A DNA stretch of 64,000 bases from Gymnopus androsaceus JB14 (GCA_009733575.1 ML769544.1:94661-158660), one strand, 5' to 3'; shown: positions 11,793 to 23,270, counted from the stretch's first letter. The notes: generated from the sequence alone by a model not told the origin. Made by a program: numbers and translations.

Positions 11793-13108
11793 TTATGATA
11801 CATCTGTAGTTTAATTTATTTGTTGATTTGACTTCGAGTCTGTTTAATACTTACCATGATCCTTGCGTATGTTACAATGTATCTTGAATGTATCATTAAC
11901 AGGCAACAAACAGAAAATACTATTCTCTTGAAAAAAATCAGGTTTTCGAATAAGTATATATGTCGGGGAGTCCTCCTCCGTTCCTCCTACCCTCTCCTCC
12001 AACTCCCTCCACCCTCCCTCGTCCTTCAAGTCCTTCATTGCCATTCCGAGTCACCCCTCTCTAATTCTCACCCTTCCTCCTTGCCCCTTCAAAGTTTCAA
12101 CGAGTGGCATCTCAGTCTCGAATCCCCAATCCTTGCCCAATCACAATCCCGAATCGCGAGTCCCGATCGTATGGTCTTCATTAACATACACATCCTCCTT
12201 AACATCTAGACTCCCTTAGGCTGCATCTCAGTCGAGTCGAATCCCCAATCTTTGCCCAATCCCAATCCCGAATCGCGAGTCCCGATCATATGGTCTTCAT
12301 TAACATACACATCCTCCTTAACATCTAGACTCCCTTAGGCTGCTAGGCAGACGCGAATATACGCTGACGATCCTCCCCCTCCCCCTCTTTAAAGTTTCAA
12401 CTCCTTTATTCAAACTTCGGATTCCGACCTCTTGATCGAATCCGACTCGGGAGTGGAGCGAAGTACTCAGACTTTACTAGTTAACGGTTACACTGTGATA
12501 GTAAACAGGCGTCATATCAAGTTGAACAGTCGGGCTTGAAGCGATTCTGAGTCCCTATGATTGCAGATGCACTGGCACGGTCACGACTTGGTCACGACAC
12601 CTCTTTTGGTTCATTTTGACCTACGTACAGCTTAGGCTCTCGGATAGCCTCCCTCCTAGAGAAAGTGTTCTGAATCGTTCCAGGTTCGGCAGTGAGTCAG
12701 ACTTGGGTTGGACTTGGGTCGATTACAGTTTATGTTTATTTGATGGGGTGGTACCATACTACCGAGCTCGACTTGGAGTCTGGGTTTCCTAAAGGCTGAT
12801 TTTCTCAGTATTGAAAGCAACGCAGATTCTTCGCACAAGTAAGTATAACGATGAATGTTACTTACTTTACCTTTGATTTGACAAAGTTTGGCTTGTTTTC
12901 ATGTTTTCATTTCTCCTTTTCCGCTCTGACATACTGTTGCCAAAAGCCATGTTTACCTCAAGCTACCGGTGACCAGGTTGCTTGCCAACCATACAGTATA
13001 TGTACCGGATGACTCGGAATACCTTGATTTTTCGTCACTGAAAGGTTATTTAGCAATGTATGGCTTGAAGGCTCTTGAAGTACGGTTTCATAAAATTTCG
13101 GTAACAGT
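11793..13108. other. Non-coding tail of block A
   Basis: No supported gene. Pyrimidine-rich sequence, a 115-118-base tandem duplication, and sequence shared with the end of block B (37081 onward). Confidence 0.6.
12108..12341. repeat. Tandem duplication, about 118-base unit, two copies
   Basis: The unit starts GCATCTCAGTC, includes CAATCCCGAATCGCGAGTCC, and ends CTCCCTTAGGCTGC. The second copy starts at 12223 with a five-base insertion and a few substitutions. It is absent from the corresponding place in block B. Confidence 0.9.
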
Positions 13109-13109
13109 G

Positions 13110-13949
13110 CATCAGCAAAACCTGTATTTTGCGTTTTAATTCCCACAGCAATACTTAAAATTCCCAGCGCTCCCAGAGCTCCCAGCGCTGGCCAGCGCTT
13201 GCCAGTCACACCGCCAATGATTATGCTTCAGTCAGACTGAAGCATTATGGGAAATAAATCATTTCAATACATAGAGAAATTGTACTTTTTCAGGGTATTA
13301 TAGAAAGTAAATATTTCTTAGCACTTGAGAAGGAAATAAATTCACATTGATTGAAGCTCGATCTTTCCGTAAATGTCCAAAATGATATTTTTCGCACATA
13401 TTCTGAAGCAATGAGCTTCAGCTGACCCGAAAACATCAACTACCGAAGCAGCCGAAGCATTGCATTTGAGGACTGCTGAAATGGTAGTGGTTACCATTTC
13501 AGCAGTCCTGAAATAGAATACTTCGGCCGACTTCCGTAATTTATGTTTTTGAGTCAGCTGAAGTAGATTACTTCAGGTACTGTCCAAAAAAAGTCATTTC
13601 TTCCCTTTGCGGAAAGTCCGAACTTCAGCCAGTCTGAATTTATTTCCTTCGGAAGCTCTAGGAAATATTAATTTTCTATAATACCCTGAAAAAGGACGTT
13701 TCTGGTATCTCTTGAATTAAATCATTTCGCACAATGCTTCAGTCAGACTGAAGCATAATCATTGGCAGTGTGAGTGCTGTCAGAAAAATAAAATCATACA
13801 TTATTTCCAAATAAGGTAATTTTGCGGCCTCTGGGACTGGGAGCCCCCTCCTGCATCGGCCAGACCATCTGAGTGCTGGGACGCTGGAGCGCTGGGAACT
13901 CTGGACAGTTCGCTCAAGCACTGCCCACGTCATACAGGTTTTGCTGATG
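13110..13949. mobile_element. 840-base TIR element (CATCAGCAAAACCTGTAT ends) with fold-back core
   Basis: Perfect 18-base terminal inverted repeats CATCAGCAAAACCTGTAT; one more pair (G/C) matches just outside. Subterminal regions are rich in AGCGCTGG/CCCAGCGCT motifs. Block B keeps the pre-insertion site: there CAACAGTATAG reads straight through where block A has the element between ACAGT and CGTATAG. No coding frame is present, so the element is non-autonomous. A clear TSD is not resolved (GT is possible). The same terminal motif recurs at 18983-19160, 49749 and 58539-59579. Confidence 0.85.
13206..13771. repeat. Giant imperfect palindrome, arms of about 280 bases
   Basis: The two halves are inverted copies. 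Outer tips are CACACCGCCAATGATTATGC and its inverted counterpart. Both arms carry GCTTCAGTCAGACTGAAGC, itself a perfect palindrome. The arms meet at a 17-base perfect stem (13470-13486 and 13492-13508) with a five-base loop. It may be a separate fold-back MITE inserted in the CATCAGCAAAA element. Confidence 0.85.
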
Positions 13950-14669
13950 CCGTATAGGCATGCAAAGTTGGATCATTCATATGGGTTCCCTATTTCGAAG
14001 TTGAAAGAACAGCCTTTTAGACTAAAGACATTGGCGGGATCGAGGTGAGGTGAGTTGAGATGGCTCAGTGATGACCATTGAACAAGCAATACTCACGAGA
14101 GGAAATTATCGCGATTGATATAACACATACACACATACATACATACATACTCAAGTTTACTTGAAGGCACCGATAATACCCGTTCGGATTTTGTAAAGGC
14201 CGTGGCATGCAAACATCTCCAGGTCTTCCAGGTGTTTTCTTTCAAGCTTGGCTTCGCGATTTTCTCTAATGTAAAACACCACATAGGCAATTCCTTGTTC
14301 GCTCCCCCGTGTTCCCAAGGTCCAGATAGATAGGCTAGCGTGGATATGCCATGTCATGGGCGATATTGCTTGAGATATGAGCTGGATGTTTTGAATCAGA
14401 CTTCGGGCCACATTGAACGTGTCCTTTAGCCATGTTCCAATGCTTCAAGTCGTGCTCTTCGACCCAGGAAAAGGATTTACCCGGGGATGGTACCCGGGGT
14501 TTGATCGACGTCATGTGCACATCAGACAGGTATATAAGGGTGCCTGTTTCTGTTCAATAATCCATTTCACCCATTTCATTCCATTGTCTAGTTCGGAAAT
14601 GGCATCCTTGTAGGTCTCCTCAATGCTAGAAGTAGCTTTTAACTGAAACATACATCATTTAGACCACAG

Positions 14670-15102
14670 ATGTTCACTAGTGCATCAAACTTTGAAATCA
14701 GGAACTCAATTCTGACAACTGGTAATGTCACATATCATGGAACTCTTCAAGCCACAAATCATGGTAAATGGGATATGCCTTCTTATTCAGTTGTTTCAAT
14801 ATTGATTGTATGTACAAACAGGTCAGGTTATTTCAGTTTTAAATGTTCTTGAATGCCCCTCACCCAGCCATTATTTTGTTGGGCGGGAAGATATATTGAG
14901 CAAACTTTCAAAAATATTTTCGGCACCAGTTGTGACTCTCTGGGGTACAAACATGGATGTACTCAAGGATTTTGTAAGGCAGAACCTTAAATAGTAAGTT
15001 GTTCTCAATGGAGGAAGGGATTCAATTACTCAGTCTAGCAGTTCCCCCATTTTCCTGGATGCAAGCTCTGGTCAAGCCTTAGCTAAATCAGTTGGAGACT
15101 TG

Positions 15103-15134
<32 letters not shown>

Positions 15135-17877
15135 AGGTCCCTTAGCCAATGCTCTACTGGTTCTGCAAAATGCAGATACACCAGTGGAAGAGTATCTTCA
15201 TACACTTCCTTATGCTCCTGTGCTTGTGATGAACACAGAATCATCTTTGACATCTTCTACCTCTCCTGCATTTCACCTCCCTCATGATGCAGACCAACAA
15301 GTAGTGTTCAAGCTGTTGAATTCCATTGCAAGGAAACTGAACTTTGGGCAGCGGGTAGTCACATTTGTGGCAAATGGAGGCACTGGAAAAACACAAGCAG
15401 TTCTTAAGTTTGTTTCTGAGAATTTTTCCAGGTGAGGAAAAAATAACTTTCAGACCAGCAAGTGACATTAAAATATTCAAACAGATTTTCAAATGTTTGG
15501 TTTTTTGATGCATCCTCCAATGACACCCTTACTACAAATTTTAAAGAGCTTGGAAAGGCTGCAGGTGTTGGTGAAGATGTCAAAGATGTCAGAGATTTCC
15601 TGGCAAGGATCAATCAAAATTGGCTTTGCATTTTTGATAATGCTGATGATAAAGAGGTCTTTCTCAAAGACTACATCCCCATTTGCAACCATGGTAATGT
15701 GATTATTACAAGCCGCCTCTTAGAAACATCACAGATGGCATCTCCAGGCTGTCAGATTGACTTAATGGATCTTACCAAGGAAAGTGCTGTGAAGCTACTA
15801 CTAAAGCAAGCACACAAACAGAGTTCTGAGGAAAACCAGGATTTTGCTCTTAAGATTGTTGAGGCTCTTGGCTGTCATGCACTAGCTGTCTCAACAGCTG
15901 GGGCATACATTGGTGTGACCCCAACTTGTGCACTGGAAAACTACTTGGCACATTTTAATAAGAGAAAGAAGAAAATTCTGAATTACAGAATGAGGACACT
16001 AGACAGTTATCAGAGAACCATGTATAGTGCCTTCTATTTGAGTTTTGAGAAACTCAGTCATCCAACTCAGTTACTTATGCAAATATGTGCATATCTACAT
16101 CCAACTGCCATTCCTTTAGAGATCTTCACTCGAGCAGCTGCCTTCATTTACAATGATATTGATCCTGCTGATGTCGATCCACCTATCAAGGCCATAAATC
16201 TTATGAAGGAGTTCTTGTCTCTGTTTGAAGATGAGGACTCATGGGAAGACAGTGTAGTTGAGATGTGCCAGCTGTCTCTGGTGTCATACAATGCCATTAA
16301 AAAGTGTCTTGACTTCCATGCAGTGATACACTCATGTGCCCAGGAAATTGCTGAATGTCAAGAGCATGCAAGTCAGGCAGCTGTATTACTACTTGGGCGC
16401 GCTATTCCATGGGGATAATACAAATCAAGAATATCAGATTTGTCGGCAATTATTAATACATGCCAGTCATGTTTGGCAGGCAAAAAAATTACCAACAGTT
16501 CATACAAAGATTTCCTTTGCAAGAGTATTTAAGGATGGTGGTATCTTAGATCAAGCTGAGAAGCTAAAGGAGGAAGTGCTACTCATTAAGGAGCAAGTAC
16601 TTGGAGAGTGCCACCCTTATACCTTGGCTTCCATGAACAATCTTGCATTAATATATCAAGAAAATAGAAAGTTGGAGGCAGCTGAGAAGTTGGGTGAGAA
16701 GGTGCTGCTGCTTCACAAGCAGGTACTTGGAGAGCACCACCCTTGTACCTTGACTTCCATGAGCAATCTTGCATTAACATATCTGGAAAATAGAAAGTTG
16801 GAGGTAGCTGAGAAGTTGGGTGAGGAGGTGCTACTGCTGTCCAAGAAAGTGAAGGGAGACCACCATCCAGATACCCTAGGGTCCATGGTAAATCTTGCAT
16901 CAATGTATCAGAACTGTGGAAGGTTGGAGGCAGCTGAGAAGTTGTTTGAGGAGGTGCTGCAGCTGTTCAAGCAAGTACTTGGAGACCACCACCCTGATAC
17001 CTTGATTGCTATGGACAATCTTGCATATACATATCGGGAATGTAGAAAGTTGAAGGCAGCTAAAAAGTTGGGGGAGGAAGTGCTGCTGCTGCGTAAGCAA
17101 GTGATTGGAGAGAACCACCCTGATACATTGACTGCTATGGCCAATCTTGCACATACATATTTGAAATGTGGAAAGTTAGAAGCGGCTGAGAAGCTTGGGG
17201 AGGAGGTACTACTGCTGGACAAGCAAGTGATTGGAGAGCATCACCCTTATACATTGACTGCTATGGCCAATCTTGCATATACATATCGGGAATGTGGAAA
17301 GTTAGAGGCAGCTGAGAAGCTGGGGGAGGAAGTGTTGGTGCTGCGCAAGCAAGTGATTGGAGAGCACCACCCTGATACATTGACTGCTATGGCCAATCTT
17401 GCATATACATATAGGGAATGTAGAAAGTTAGAGGCAGCTGAGAAGTTGGGAGAGGAGGTGCTACTGCTGGACAAGCAAGTCGTTGGAGAGCACCACCCTC
17501 ATCTATTGATTGCTATGGCCAATCTTGCAATAATATACTCAGAACAAGGAAAGTTGGAAGCAGCTGAGAAGCTGGGTAAAGAGGTGCTGCAGCTGTGCAA
17601 GCAAGTACATGGAGACCACCATCCTGATATCTTGATTGCTATGGCCAATCTTGCATATACATATCAAGCATGTGGAAAGTTAGAGGCAGCTGAGAAGTTG
17701 GAACAGGAGATAATAGTACTGCGTAAGCAAGTAATGGCTACTGAAATTGCAGAAGATTCAGGATCAGTAGTATCTTCCCCTACAGTTGAAACTCCAAAGA
17801 GGAAGGCTGACAAGCAGGGCAGAATGATGACAAATAGTGCTAATGTTGCTGCAGAATATTCAGAAGTATGTGACTGA
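14670..17877 (+). CDS. NB-ARC-TPR STAND (NLR-like) protein, one frameshift
   Basis: Predicted intracellular signal-transducing ATPase of the STAND class; ligand unknown. Exons: 14670-14763, 14837-14993, 15039-15431 and 15485-17877, phases consistent. The N-terminus (MFTSASNFEIRNSILTTGNV) and the motif CPSPSHYFVGREDILSKL are typical of Agaricomycete NLR-like proteins. The NB-ARC core has P-loop GGTGKT, a kinase-2-like WLCIFDNADD and an RNBS-like NVIITSR. An Asn run precedes the NB-ARC. The C-terminus has nine full 42-residue TPR units plus a tenth partial. Near 16413 the frame changes: the upstream frame ends RAIPWG-stop and the TPR frame resumes at DNTNQEYQICRQ, at a TGGGG run, so one extra base is the likely cause (real mutation or sequencing error). 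Translated as written, the TPR array is lost. Confidence 0.8.
15103..15134 (+). repeat. (AAC)n microsatellite encoding poly-Asn
   Basis: About ten and a half AAC units inside exon 3 of the NB-ARC gene, encoding Asn between the GRED module and the P-loop domain. Confidence 0.95.
16546..17729 (+). repeat. Coding tandem array of 126-base TPR units
   Basis: Nine units of exactly 126 bases (16546-17679) plus a partial tenth. The consensus protein unit contains LEAAEKLGEEVLLL, KQV.GEHHPDTL and AMANLAYTY, the kinesin-light-chain-like TPR seen in STAND proteins. Neighbouring units are highly similar at DNA level, suggesting recent unit duplication or gene conversion. Confidence 0.95.
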
Positions 17878-18615
17878 GCACTTATATAGTAGGTGATTAA
17901 ATAGAACTATACTCTAATAGGTAAATTCAAGTGTCAGTGTGTCCATAGCTCGCAAACTGTCAGATATTATATTCCAATATGTGGCTCATCCAAAGAAATG
18001 AACATGCACAAAGACAGGTAAAGCTGGTACAGACGTGAACCTCAATCCAAAAAATGATGGTGATCCAAAAAATTCAACTTTTGACACAGTCAAAGTAGCT
18101 TCTGGGACCTGGGGTTTTTTTTTACAGGACATAGTCAACATATAGTTTTTGAATATCTACAATACAGAATCTTTATGCTACATAAATCTACCAAGAAAAA
18201 TTAAATACAGCAGAAATGGCTGAAATTTCCAAAAACACATTTCCTTGCTCAATTTCCACATGTAACTTCTGCTGTTGCTTCGTTCCTCGAGGGCGACCAC
18301 CATGATTAACATTGGGAGGCCTAAAAAGCCAGAGTGCAAAGAGAAAAGCAGTAAACGTTCAAAACATGTGATTTTTTGGATAAGATAAGTCTAGCTAGAG
18401 TATAAGTATATTATTGATAGAATAATATGTTCCATTAGCATACTATTCGACGAGGTTTTTCCAACATCTAATAATCGTGTTATATTCCTGCAGCAGACTT
18501 GATTATCTGATTGCCAAAATCAGAATAAACAATGCATACATTGAAAGTATGTTGAAAGAGGTTCGTTGCCATAGATTGCTTACTTCTCTCGTATAATAAG
18601 CCTAATTACAACCTA
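17878..18615. other. Stretch without a supported gene
   Basis: AT-rich sequence downstream of the NB-ARC gene; no frame, repeat or motif I can support. Confidence 0.5.
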
Positions 18616-19140
18616 ATGCTTCAGCTCCGTGACCCCAATACTATGGCAAACCCACCTCGCTTCTCATATGGAAAGGGCAGTACCTCATGCACTTCCAAAG
18701 ATAAGTCAATTTGGCTTGCAGAAGGGAAAAACAGCCTTGATGACAATGATGACTCGGAAGACGAGGAGCATGAAATGGATGACTACAATGAACTGGAGAA
18801 CTTTGATGAATTTGGAGAACTTCCCAATGACAATTACCTTGAAGGGGAGATACTCCGTCAGCTGTCAAATGCTCAAGCATTTAGTTTGGTGCTTGCTGGA
18901 GAAGAGGATGACGATAATGATGAAGAGAATGATAAAGAACTTAGGAGCAACAACAACATTGCACTTGGAGATGGAAGCAATGCATCAGCAAAACCTGGTT
19001 GGTCTCCAGAGGTCTCCAGAGATCTCCAGAGCTCTGACAGCTGTCAAAAAGCTGTCAAACTCCTCCAGGCATCTCCAGAGGTCTCCAGAGGTCTCTGGAA
19101 TTACTATCCTTGCTCCAGAGACAAAAGAAATGTATTGTGA
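18616..19140 (+). CDS. Acidic open frame of unknown function, interrupted by a MITE
   Basis: A 174-codon frame beginning MLQLRDPNTMANPPRFSYGK, with strongly acidic runs (DDNDDSEDEEHEMDD and EEDDDNDEENDKE). The last third lies inside the 178-base element at 18983-19160, so the native C-terminus has been replaced. Acidic low-complexity frames of this kind occur in transposon-associated proteins, but I do not recognise this one. Coding status is uncertain. Confidence 0.3.
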   Translation: MLQLRDPNTMANPPRFSYGKGSTSCTSKDKSIWLAEGKNSLDDNDDSEDEEHEMDDYNELENFDEFGELPNDNYLEGEILRQLSNAQAFSLVLAGEEDDDNDEENDKELRSNNNIALGDGSNASAKPGWSPEVSRDLQSSDSCQKAVKLLQASPEVSRGLWNYYPCSRDKRNVL

Positions 19141-19160
19141 TGGTACAGGTTTTGCTGATG
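18983..19160. mobile_element. 178-base MITE with CATCAGCAAAACCTG ends
   Basis: Perfect 15-base TIRs CATCAGCAAAACCTG. Between them are repeated CTCCAGAGGTCTCCAGAG motifs and the palindromic GACAGCTGTC, unrelated to the AGCGCTGG motifs of the 13110 element that has the same ends. No clear TSD beyond a possible TG. Confidence 0.85.
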
Positions 19161-20338
19161 TGGTGCTGATATTGATGATTCACTATCATCATCAAGGCAG
19201 AATTATTGCTATCCACCAGGGCTTTCAGTGAATTCTAGAAATTATACCTAACAATATTGATCATGACAATAAGTAGCTATTTTGTACAATTTCCAATGGG
19301 CTAATATGACCTGAACTTTCTTGGATTATACACACTCATTTATTACAACTTACAAGATCCTTGAATGTTTTATCACAAGTACAAGTTAGTTACAAATTCT
19401 GGGTTCCATATATGCTAATACCAGGGTGACTTTTTTGAACTTTAGACATGGACATGGGTTGGTGGCAATGTGGACAAGTTGAGGGGATGGAGGACCATGG
19501 CTTTCTATGTGGTATTGACAGTCGGAAACTAGTGTGGTGGGGTTGGGAACAAGAGAGATGACGGAGAGATCTTCTGTGGATGGATAGATGCCATGCAGAA
19601 GAGTAACTTGAATACAGTCAGTGAGAGTGAATATCGATGGTTTCTATAAGAGAAAACTCACTGCCATTCGGAAATAGTAGTAGATCTGGATGTCAAACGG
19701 TTGTTCCAAAGCGTTGCAGAATGGCTATAGAGTCGAAACTGAAAGAAAGTTTCCATTTGAGTCCATTCAGGTCAAAGTTAGACAGCACTGCTGTCTAGTT
19801 GAGGAATAGTGCATCTTTGGACTCAAACAAAGGCACGGGAGAAAGCAGCACTTAGGAGATCGGGGTCAAAAAGAAGAGTGTCGGGGGAAGAGGTTTAACC
19901 GACAGGAGTTCCTTACTTTCTGGTTCCCGAAAGACAGGGCTATCCAAACACTAAGTGTATCATCCAAAAATCAACCAACATCGGTTCCTACCATTGCCAT
20001 CCATGGTCACGGTAGTTGAAGTTGTTGTCCCAATTTTTCTGCCTCCGCCATTTCGACCTAAGCCACTATTGTCATTTGGATTGCTTGGTAAGGTTGTGGT
20101 AGGGCTACACTGAAGAAAGGGCAGAGTCCGCTAGGATGGTCGCTGCAGTTGAAGGGGTCCAAGTGGAAGACTGCTTGTTGCTTGTGTGCATGCATTGGCT
20201 CAAGACCAGTGAGGATATTGATGAGGGTGGTATCACAGCTAGGAATTGGACAGAAACTTGGAACTGGTCATTGGACTCATTCGGAGCAGTTTGAAGGTAC
20301 TCGATCATTATGGCTTCTTGTTATTGTTGCGAGGGTTA
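19161..20338. other. Stretch without a supported gene
   Basis: No convincing coding frame. Sequence up to the left TA of the Tc1/mariner-like element. Confidence 0.5.
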
Positions 20339-20655
20339 TTGCTGTTTTCATAAAAGTTTGCCGCCCTCGACCTTTCACTCTCATGGACTTTTTGCATGCT
20401 CTGAGCCTTCAACACTTTTTGGTCATATCTCAGTAGATACTGTAGCAATTACCTTCTAATATAGTGCATCATAGTTGTCTAGTCAAGCTTAAGGTGCAAC
20501 GCTAAAAACATCAAAGATCCAAGCACATTTATTTTTTGCCACAAATTGCAATACCGTTCGAACATTCCAGTTATCACAGCGTAATAAATTTATTTGGAAG
20601 CACTCTGAGTAGTAGAATACATCTAATAGACTACAGTACAGATGCAAATGCACTT
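20339..20655 (+). repeat. Left TIR of the Tc1/mariner-like element
   Basis: Matches the reverse complement of 32871-33187 with scattered substitutions. Begins TTGCTGTTTTCATAAAAGTT; the inner limit is GATGCAAATGCACTT. Confidence 0.9.
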
Positions 20656-20689
20656 TAGAGACACATGAAACTACGTGGGCATGTTGAAT

Positions 20690-21900
20690 TCTTGCCTGCT
20701 CTTGTGATAACAACATCCATGACCAAACCATTATCAGAACAGCTTTGTTGGACCGTTTTACGACTCTCTGAGCTTCATACTCGCTTGCAAATTCTAGCCT
20801 TGACACATGTCAGCCAACACCAGCAACGCCTTATCCTTCATTGTTGGAAGACCACTGGAGATGTTGTTCCACCAAAAGCAGCTGTTGAGTTGAGAGGAAG
20901 GCCAAGGCATCTATCAACTGAGGAAGCTTTTGTGAGCTTACTGTCTATCATATCCTCTGCACTCCTAATATGTATTTTCTCAGTTCATTCAAGCATGTGT
21001 TCAAGGCAATGGATGCAATGCTTTTCTGGATGAAATGAAACAAGCCCTTGAAAACTTGACTGGTGCTATTGTATCTGAGACTACACTCTGGAGAACTCTC
21101 AAGCGTGGTGGATTCACTATGAAGAAGGTCTGTAGCACTATTTTCTTCTGTGCTCTATGCTCATATCAATGAGCAGTTAACACAAAATGCAATTGAACGA
21201 AGTGCAGTCAAATGCGCCTGATATGTATCACTTATTGGACTACAATACACCTCAGACCAGTTAGTCTTTGTAGATGAGAGCTCTGCTGACAGAAGAACTA
21301 CATATCGAGGACATGCATGGGCAATGAAAGGACAATGAGCAACATGGAAAACTTTTTTTGTATGTGGGTGGAGGTGTGTATACTCTATCCATTTATTTAT
21401 TCTATGACTGAATGAGCAACAGATACTCCATCCTACCCACTCTCTGTAGCACTGGTATCATAACCGTTGATATGGTTGAAGGCTCATACAACAATTCACG
21501 GTTTCCACACTTTATCAATGGACTCCTTGACCAATGAACCCATGGCCACAGCCTAATTCCATCATTGTGATGGATAACTGTTGGATTCACAAGAACAAGA
21601 AAGTACTCAATATGATTGAAGCTCGGTGATTCACTCTTTGTTCTTTTATGAAAGCTGTCTGATTTCCGTTGCAGTGGAATGCATTATGTGTTTCTACTGC
21701 CCTATTCACCTGATTACAATCCAATTGAACTCACGTTTTCCACTATCAAGGCATATGTCTGACACCATGGAGGTATCATACGTGCAGCGATGTCAGAGAA
21801 AGACGATCTTGATGTCTACTTGCTACTCAACGAAGCTGTGTGGTCTGTTAGTGCAGATAATGCAAAGAGATGGTTCTCCCATTGCGGATACTAGCTTGTT
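20690..21900 (+). pseudogene. DDE_3-type (IS630/Tc1/mariner) transposase, decayed
   Basis: Fragments in several frames spell a transposase. A helix-turn-helix-like part (AIVSETTLWRTLKRGGFTMK, about 21067-21130) is followed by the first catalytic block LVFVDESSADRRTTYRGHAW (about 21260-21320). The second is SIIVMDNCWIHKNKKVLNMI (about 21560-21620). The third, after a plausible intron, is LPYSPDYNPIELTFSTIKAY (about 21690-21755). The three catalytic acidic positions (VDES, MDN, SPDYNPIE) are still legible. In-frame stops (for example TGA after AWAMKGQ and near 21535), frameshifts and a stop after STIKAYV show it is dead. The TA-flanked TIRs agree with this family. Confidence 0.8.
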
Positions 21901-22532
21901 CTTATTTATGTACAGTATAAGCTATTTAGTTGTAACGATGGGGCATTGTTTCCATTTCCCTAACATGTTGTTTCTCCTGTTTCCTAATATTCTTGCACTC
22001 TCTTGCTGCATTGTCAGTAATCTTCTTCGCTGTCCCTCTTGCCATGCCGCCGCACATCTCCAGAATATCCAGTGTCATCAGTCCATCCAAATTGGAGATG
22101 CGCACATACTTTTCTTGAAGGAAATCAGGTGCAAATGATGCAAAGTTGTGGCCATTGTGCCCTTGTACATCATTATTGAGGTCTATCAACCACTGTTCCA
22201 ATCATGGGAAGAGGGTTACATCCTCCATGGGCTCAATTGGATCGGAGCTTGGCATCTCATTGCATCTTGAATAGTGATGAGGTCTGAATAGTGAGGAAGG
22301 AGGTAGCGTATATGCACCATAAGGCCTGTATCCACCCATTGTTGGAGTCTGATAAGTGGCAGAGGAGCCTGAGGAATGGGAGTGGCAGTTGCCTTTTCAC
22401 AATCAAGCTTCAATTTTGGCAGAGGATTGGTTGTTGATGGCCATCCAGTGGTCTACCAAATATGTCAGAATGAATGCAACTGGTGTGTAAAGTACTTACC
22501 ATGATCAAAGCCCAAGTTGCAATATCTGCATT

Positions 22533-23195
22533 CACTCTGCAGGATTGATTATAAAACGGCCGTAATTTATTCCGAAAAAGATGAAGTAAATGATAATAAA
22601 TTTCGCCAAAGATTTTGCTTGAAACAGATTATATATTGCACCTGGAATATGGTTAGAATAATATAATCTTTTTCATATATAATCCCGGCCAATAAAGTTC
22701 ATGGGAATTGGTCAGTATTTTGATAGGAAGACAAAATCAATTTCACCTGGTAAATTGCTACAATTCCGCCTGGAAAATGAATCAGGATGAAAGACCTTTA
22801 CCGCTGCTAAAAGACCATCTTTTGTGCCTGGGAAAGGTCATGTGGTCTTTTATCTTTCACGCACGTAATTCACTAACTTTTATGCCATCAAACACGTGGT
22901 ACTCAGTTACTGCCAGTTACTGCCCAGTCACTGTCTGGTGACTGCCCGGTTGCCTGGGTTCAGCCACTCAAAATGGTGACTTGGTCCTCATATGCCACCT
23001 TGGTGCCACCTTGGATGCCAGCTGCTCTGCACTACTTGATGCTTCACCAATAAATATTTCAATAGCTCAATGGCAGTTACATGACTGATAACTGATTGCA
23101 AGAGCCAACTTTAAATCAACACTTTGACATGTACACTAGTGGTACAAAGTATATGTTTACTAAGCATCGGGGTTCCGAAGCTTTGTAAGCATGAT
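22533..23195 (+). repeat. Left long TIR of the CACTA-like element
   Basis: Inverted copy of about 30957-31614. The inner end includes a quasi-palindrome (TTACTAAGCATCGG...CCGAAGCTTTGTAA). Similarity resumes weakly beyond the inserted hairpin at 23195-23270. Confidence 0.85.
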
Positions 23196-23270
23196 TCAGC
23201 CCGCAATGTCCAACCAATCGCCAGATTCGTGGAGAAAAATCTGGCAATTGGTCAGACATTGCGGGCTGAA
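23195..23270. repeat. 76-base hairpin inserted in the left arm only
   Basis: TTCAGCCCGCAATGTC and GACATTGCGGGCTGAA pair, followed inward by CAACCAATCGCCAGATT against AATCTGGCAATTGGT. The loop is about CGTGGAGAAA. The right arm lacks it: there GTAAGCATGA continues to other sequence. Confidence 0.85.

Larger units (their letters stand above)
7254..14480. repeat. Segmental duplication, block A
   Basis: Shares long, gapped similarity with 33238-38500 in the same orientation: the 3' end of the F-box gene, two serine-rich genes, their intergenic TATA region and the long non-coding tail. Block A contains about 300 bases (7590-7890, holding a TATA box) and the 840-base TIR element at 13110-13949 that block B lacks. 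Similarity ends near 14480, after GCTCTTCGACCC. The unduplicated F-box gene body lies just upstream of block A, so A is probably the parental location. Confidence 0.85.

Noticed and set aside
18610..19231. The second open frame (200 codons) overlapping the acidic frame
   Set aside because: Methionine- and threonine-rich shadow of the acidic GAT/GAN repeats, extended by the MITE sequence.
22700..22941. Plus-strand 77-codon frame in the left CACTA arm
   Set aside because: It lies wholly within the inverted arm; its counterpart in the other arm is not open in the same way.
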